A DNA stretch of 64,000 nucleotides from NCBI RefSeq assembly GCF_002197845.1, contig NZ_NIDE01000001.1, positions 620,001 to 684,000 of the forward strand, written 5' to 3'. The notes below the pieces were generated by a model. That model did no database searches, had not been told where the DNA came from, and was given only the letters and a program-made list of their open reading frames with translations. The translations under genes and the position numbers were made by a program. Source of the DNA: Fimbriiglobus ruber. Its GTDB lineage: Bacteria > Planctomycetota > Planctomycetia > Gemmatales > Gemmataceae. This document shows positions 60,801 through 64,000 of the stretch, piece by piece (position 1 is the first letter of the stretch; each line of letters opens with the position of its first letter).

Positions 60801-61922
60801 GTGGTGCGAACCATCAGTGTGTTAGGGCTCCTCGCCTCGACCCTTGCAGGGATCATTCCTATGCCCGCCACCCATTCGGCCGAGCCGACCCCCGCGCCCA
60901 AGCAAGCCGGTTCGCTCACCAAGGAGCAGGCGTCGGCGTTCGCGCGGCTCGCCCTCAAGGGGATCGACAAGGAATACCCGCACAAGCCGGGTGTGGTCTG
61001 GGCCGCGGCTGCCGACATCAAGAACCCGAAGGCTCTCCACCCGGCGTTCCACGGCTGCTACGACTGGCACTCCTCCGTCCACGGGCACTGGCTGCTCGCC
61101 AGCGTGTTGAAGCGCTTTCCCGACATGGCTGAGGCGAAACAAATCCGCACAATCCTCGGTCAGCACCTCACGGCCGAGAACCTCAAAACCGAGGCGGCGT
61201 ACTTCACGCGAGCCGACGCGAAATCATTCGAGAGGCCTTACGGCTGGACCTGGCTGCTGAAGCTGGCCGAGGAACTCCACGACTGGGACGACGCGGACGC
61301 CCGCAACTGGTCGGCCAACCTGAAACCGCTCGCCGAACTGATCGCGTCGCGATATGTCGAGTTTTTCCCCAAGCAAACTTACCCGATCCGCTCGGGCGTC
61401 CACTCGAACACGGCTTTCGGGCTGTCGTTCGCTCACGACTATGCCCGCACGGTCGGCGACAAGAAGCTACAAGCCGCGATCGAGAATCGGGCGCGGGCGT
61501 ATTTCGGCGCAGACGAAAACGCACCGGCACGCTGGGAACCGGACGGGGCGGACTTCCTTTCGCCGAGTTTGTGCGAAGCCGACTTGATGAGGCGGGTGCT
61601 GCCGGCCGCCGAGTTTCGGGTGTGGCTGAGTAAGTATCTTCCGGGCGCGGCAAAGGGCGAGCCCGCGTCACTCTTCGCGCCCGCCACCGTCACCGACCGA
61701 ACCGACCCGCAACTCGTTCACCTCGACGGGCTAAACTTGAGTCGAGCCTGGTGCATGAAAGGCATCGCGTCGGTTCTGTCGGTCGACGACCCTGTACGAA
61801 CGAAACTGCTCGAATCCGCGTCGAAGCACGCTGAGGCTGGATTAAAGCACGTCGCGAGCGGCGACTACGCTGGCGAACACTGGCTCGCCTCATTCGCGAC
61901 GCACATGCTATCGGTCGAGTGA
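60801..61922 (+). CDS. Exported DUF2891-domain protein
   Basis: A 373-residue protein. The N-terminus (VRTISVLGLLASTLAGIIPM then PATHSAEPTP) is a signal peptide, and GTG at 60801 or ATG at 60861 could start it. The body matches DUF2891: LHPAFHGCYDWHSSVHGHWL, AYFTRADAKSFERPYGWTWL and GVHSNTAFGLSFAHDYA. Conserved His and Trp residues suggest a carbohydrate-active or (alpha/alpha)-barrel fold, but the reaction is unknown. It is followed directly by a perfect 41-base-pair hairpin. Confidence 0.83.
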   Translation: MVRTISVLGLLASTLAGIIPMPATHSAEPTPAPKQAGSLTKEQASAFARLALKGIDKEYPHKPGVVWAAAADIKNPKALHPAFHGCYDWHSSVHGHWLLASVLKRFPDMAEAKQIRTILGQHLTAENLKTEAAYFTRADAKSFERPYGWTWLLKLAEELHDWDDADARNWSANLKPLAELIASRYVEFFPKQTYPIRSGVHSNTAFGLSFAHDYARTVGDKKLQAAIENRARAYFGADENAPARWEPDGADFLSPSLCEADLMRRVLPAAEFRVWLSKYLPGAAKGEPASLFAPATVTDRTDPQLVHLDGLNLSRAWCMKGIASVLSVDDPVRTKLLESASKHAEAGLKHVASGDYAGEHWLASFATHMLSVE

Positions 61923-61923
61923 T

Positions 61924-62016
61924 CGCGGGCGTCATAAGTTGTGGCGGCACGTTTCCAACGTGCCGGAGGAAGATCGGCACGTTGGAAACGTGCCGCCACA
62001 ACTTATGACGCCCGCG
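61924..62016. repeat. Perfect 41-bp inverted repeat
   Basis: The arms 61924-61964 and 61976-62016 are exact reverse complements with an 11-base loop. The inner half has GGCACGTTTCCAACGTGCC, itself nearly palindromic. It begins two bases after the DUF2891 stop, between convergent genes, and may act as a bidirectional terminator. Confidence 0.92.
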
Positions 62017-62064
62017 GCAAAACCTCCGCTTCTCGCAGTACGCAATTGCGTGCCCCACATCCGG

Positions 62065-63783
62065 CTAGCACATCAACGATCGCGATTCCAACTCGTCGCC
62101 CCGCCACGGGGCGAGCGGTTCCTGGGCGAATTTGAGGGTCGGGAATTGTCGCTTGTCGGACTGCACCCGGTCGCCGAGCCGGTCGTAGATCAGGAGTGCG
62201 TGGTCGCGGTAATTGGCCAGGAATCGGGCATACGGGTTGAACGCGCGCAGGAACGGCTGGACGCCGACGAACACGCGTGCCGCTTCTTCCCGAGACATCC
62301 CGCTCGATACCTCGTAGCCCCACCGACCGCCGGTCGAGGTGTCCTTAATGAGCCATTTCTTGGTAATCCCGAACTTCTCCGGGTGTTCAAAAATTGGTGA
62401 TTCCGGCTCCAGGCCGAACGTACCCCGGTGGATCGCGTAAATGTAATCCTTGTGGTCGTCCAGGAACTTGATCGTCTGGGCGAATTCGCCTTCCGTCTCG
62501 GTCGGGAACCCGCAGATCATGAACACGTGGTTGGCGATCCCGGCCGCGTACGACCGCTTCATCAACCGCGACACGTCTTCGATCTTGCTCCCCTTGTCCA
62601 TCAGATCGAGAACCCGTTGGTTGGCACTTTCCAGGCCCCACAACAGGTATTTGCACCCGCTCTCGGCCACCTCCAAGAGCTTTTCGGACGTGAATTCCTT
62701 GGTCGGCTTGGTCAGGGCGTAGTACGCGATGTCGAGTTCGGCTTCCTTGATCGCCCGGGCCAGTTTCTCGAAGTGCGGCGGTGAAATCATCTCGTCGATG
62801 AACGCGAAGTGCCGGATACCTTGGGCCACGAAGCCCCGGAGCATCTTGATGGTGAAATCCATCGAGTGCATCCGGTACGTCAAGCCGGCCGACCGGTAGT
62901 GGACGCAGAAGGTACACCGCCGCCAGTAGCACCCACGCGACAGCAGTAGCGGGATGACCGGCGACGGCGAGAAGTATTCTTTCGGGTTGGTGTCCGAGAA
63001 GTCCGGTACGCCGTAATAATCGATCCCCTTCGAGTACGCCTTCTCGACCTTATTGACCGAGCCGTCCTTCTCGAAGTAGACCGCCCCGGGCACCTTCTCA
63101 GGCGCGGACGGGTCGGACAGAAATTGTTTCAGCGCGTCTTCGCCTTCGCCGGCCACGACGATGTCCGCGGAGTCCGGATACCAGCGGAGGAAGTGTTCGG
63201 CCGAATCCGCGAAGCAGCTTCCGCCGAACAGCACCGGCAGCCCGTACTCTTTCCGCAGGATCTTTCCGAGGAGTGCTCCAACCGGTAACTGGTTGGAAAA
63301 GATCATCGAGAATCCGACCACGTCCGGCTTTTGGGCCAGAATGGCGTCGAGAAAATCTTGAATCAGCGGAGACCGCGGGCCGCCGTTGTGGTGGTGGCTC
63401 TCGCACGCCTCGGTTAGCGCCTTGGTGTACGTCTCGGTGAAATGAAGGAAGATTTCCCCATAGCGGTTGTACAATTCCGGGCGGTTGTAGAATTCCTCGT
63501 CATTCTTGCCCCGGAAGGCGTCGGCCGCGTTGAGCAAGTCGGCTGCGTCCAGGGTGCCGCCGGGGAACGCAGTGGGGTCCAGCCGAAACTGCCCGCGCGC
63601 CAGGGCCGTGAGCAATCGGTCGAAGGTCCACAGGTTCAGGTCGAACACCTTGACCCGCCAGTCGGACAATTCGCGTTCGACGAACCCCTTGAGCATGGCC
63701 GCCCCGAGCGGCGGGGAGGTGGGTGTGTTGAACGGCGGGAAAACGATGAGGGCCGTTTTCTCGCGTACCATTTCACGCACCAT
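62065..63783 (-). CDS. B12-binding-domain radical SAM protein
   Basis: A 572-residue enzyme. The N-terminal 180 residues form a cobalamin-binding-like Rossmann domain (ALIVFPPFNTPTSPPLGAAM; KPDVVGFSMIFSNQL). The radical SAM core follows, with the cluster Cys in SRGCYWRRCTFCVHYRS, a C-x4-C-x2-C rather than the usual C-x3-C-x2-C. Later segments are FAFIDEMISPPHFEKLARAI, LLWGLESANQRVLDLMDKG and MICGFPTETEGEF, all typical. The ATG at 63783 has GAGGA seven bases upstream. The product could be a methyltransferase or other modifying enzyme; the substrate is unknown. No biosynthetic partner genes are within the window. Confidence 0.87.
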   Translation of the reverse strand: MVREMVREKTALIVFPPFNTPTSPPLGAAMLKGFVERELSDWRVKVFDLNLWTFDRLLTALARGQFRLDPTAFPGGTLDAADLLNAADAFRGKNDEEFYNRPELYNRYGEIFLHFTETYTKALTEACESHHHNGGPRSPLIQDFLDAILAQKPDVVGFSMIFSNQLPVGALLGKILRKEYGLPVLFGGSCFADSAEHFLRWYPDSADIVVAGEGEDALKQFLSDPSAPEKVPGAVYFEKDGSVNKVEKAYSKGIDYYGVPDFSDTNPKEYFSPSPVIPLLLSRGCYWRRCTFCVHYRSAGLTYRMHSMDFTIKMLRGFVAQGIRHFAFIDEMISPPHFEKLARAIKEAELDIAYYALTKPTKEFTSEKLLEVAESGCKYLLWGLESANQRVLDLMDKGSKIEDVSRLMKRSYAAGIANHVFMICGFPTETEGEFAQTIKFLDDHKDYIYAIHRGTFGLEPESPIFEHPEKFGITKKWLIKDTSTGGRWGYEVSSGMSREEAARVFVGVQPFLRAFNPYARFLANYRDHALLIYDRLGDRVQSDKRQFPTLKFAQEPLAPWRGDELESRSLMC

Positions 63784-63905
63784 TGGCCGATCCTCACGTA
63801 GTAGGGACCAGACGATCCGCGGACTTATCCGAACATTGGCCCCAAGAACACGAAAGCCCCGGTTCGACGAAAAATATGGCGAAAATCAACAAACGACCGG
63901 AAGCG

Positions 63906-63933
63906 CTACGGCAGCACATAAGTGCTGCCGTAG
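63906..63933. repeat. 12-bp hairpin near the window end
   Basis: A perfect 12-base stem, CTACGGCAGCAC at 63906-63917 with 63922-63933, has an ATAA loop. It lies in the gene-free last 217 bases and may belong to the next, unseen gene. Confidence 0.75.
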
Positions 63934-64000
63934 CTCCCCGTTTAATGATCTTGTAAGTTAGACTTCTCTCGAAAACCGAAAAAGCGGGCGCGGAAACTCT

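Noticed and set aside
1-64000. tRNA, rRNA, riboswitch or phage genes
   Set aside because: Gene-free stretches were scanned for T-loop-like GTTCRA motifs, conserved rRNA blocks, integrases and terminases; none was convincing by eye. A covariance-model scan would be decisive.

Overview
The window is high-GC bacterial DNA that looks like a planctomycete chromosome, most likely of the Gemmataceae (Gemmata/Fimbriiglobus type). The indications are a DUF1501 protein with a twin-arginine-like leader (59165-60556), a HYExAFE-family protein (7984-8571), a TPR protein with the planctomycete-style N-terminal module (47383-50370), Pro/Ala/Cys-rich secreted proteins, a Kdo transferase (outer membrane with LPS), and many long intergenic inverted repeats. 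No phage, transposase, CRISPR array, rRNA or tRNA was recognised.

Layout. 1-12.4 kb: quinone-reductase-like MDR enzyme, citrate synthase, DinB protein, a translationally coupled HTTM membrane pair, SelA with a coupled small membrane protein, sugar-phosphate isomerase-like protein, HYExAFE protein, HisS, M50 site-2-type protease, NUDIX hydrolase and a small membrane protein. Three related long hairpins lie in the gaps. 12.8-20.9 kb: secreted alpha/beta hydrolase, RNase Y followed by a YmdB-like phosphoesterase, FtsY, a membrane protein with a Pro/Ala tail, and an RluD-type pseudouridine synthase. 20.9-28.6 kb: GT2-GT4 fusion glycosyltransferase, a frameshifted SppA protease, DksA/TraR-type zinc-finger protein, HtrA/Deg protease, and a 36-residue membrane protein. 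28.9-41.5 kb: glutamate synthase large subunit without its small subunit, a lipoprotein, an XRE regulator, a Cys-rich secreted protein, RecJ, an FHA-GGDEF diguanylate cyclase and WaaA. 41.5-47.3 kb: RsmH coupled to a roughly 1060-residue His/Pro-rich membrane LysM protein, then a single-domain response regulator, with repeat-rich gaps. 47.4-56.2 kb: a TPR membrane protein followed by three genes joined by ATGA overlaps (vWA, PP2C phosphatase, kinase fused to a membrane-anchored beta-propeller/PA14-like region). 56.5-63.8 kb: sulfite/nitrite reductase, type-4 uracil-DNA glycosylase, DUF1501, DUF2891 and a B12-binding radical SAM protein.

The clearest candidate system is the vWA-PP2C-kinase module (50666-56195). 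It resembles the described TerY-P triad, but its kinase carries a large extracytoplasmic sensor-like half. Other points of interest are the sppA frameshift at a GGGGGGA heptamer, the RsmH/LysM pairing at a dcw-type locus, and at least seven families of intergenic palindromes. All family assignments come from reading motifs by eye; no database search was run.
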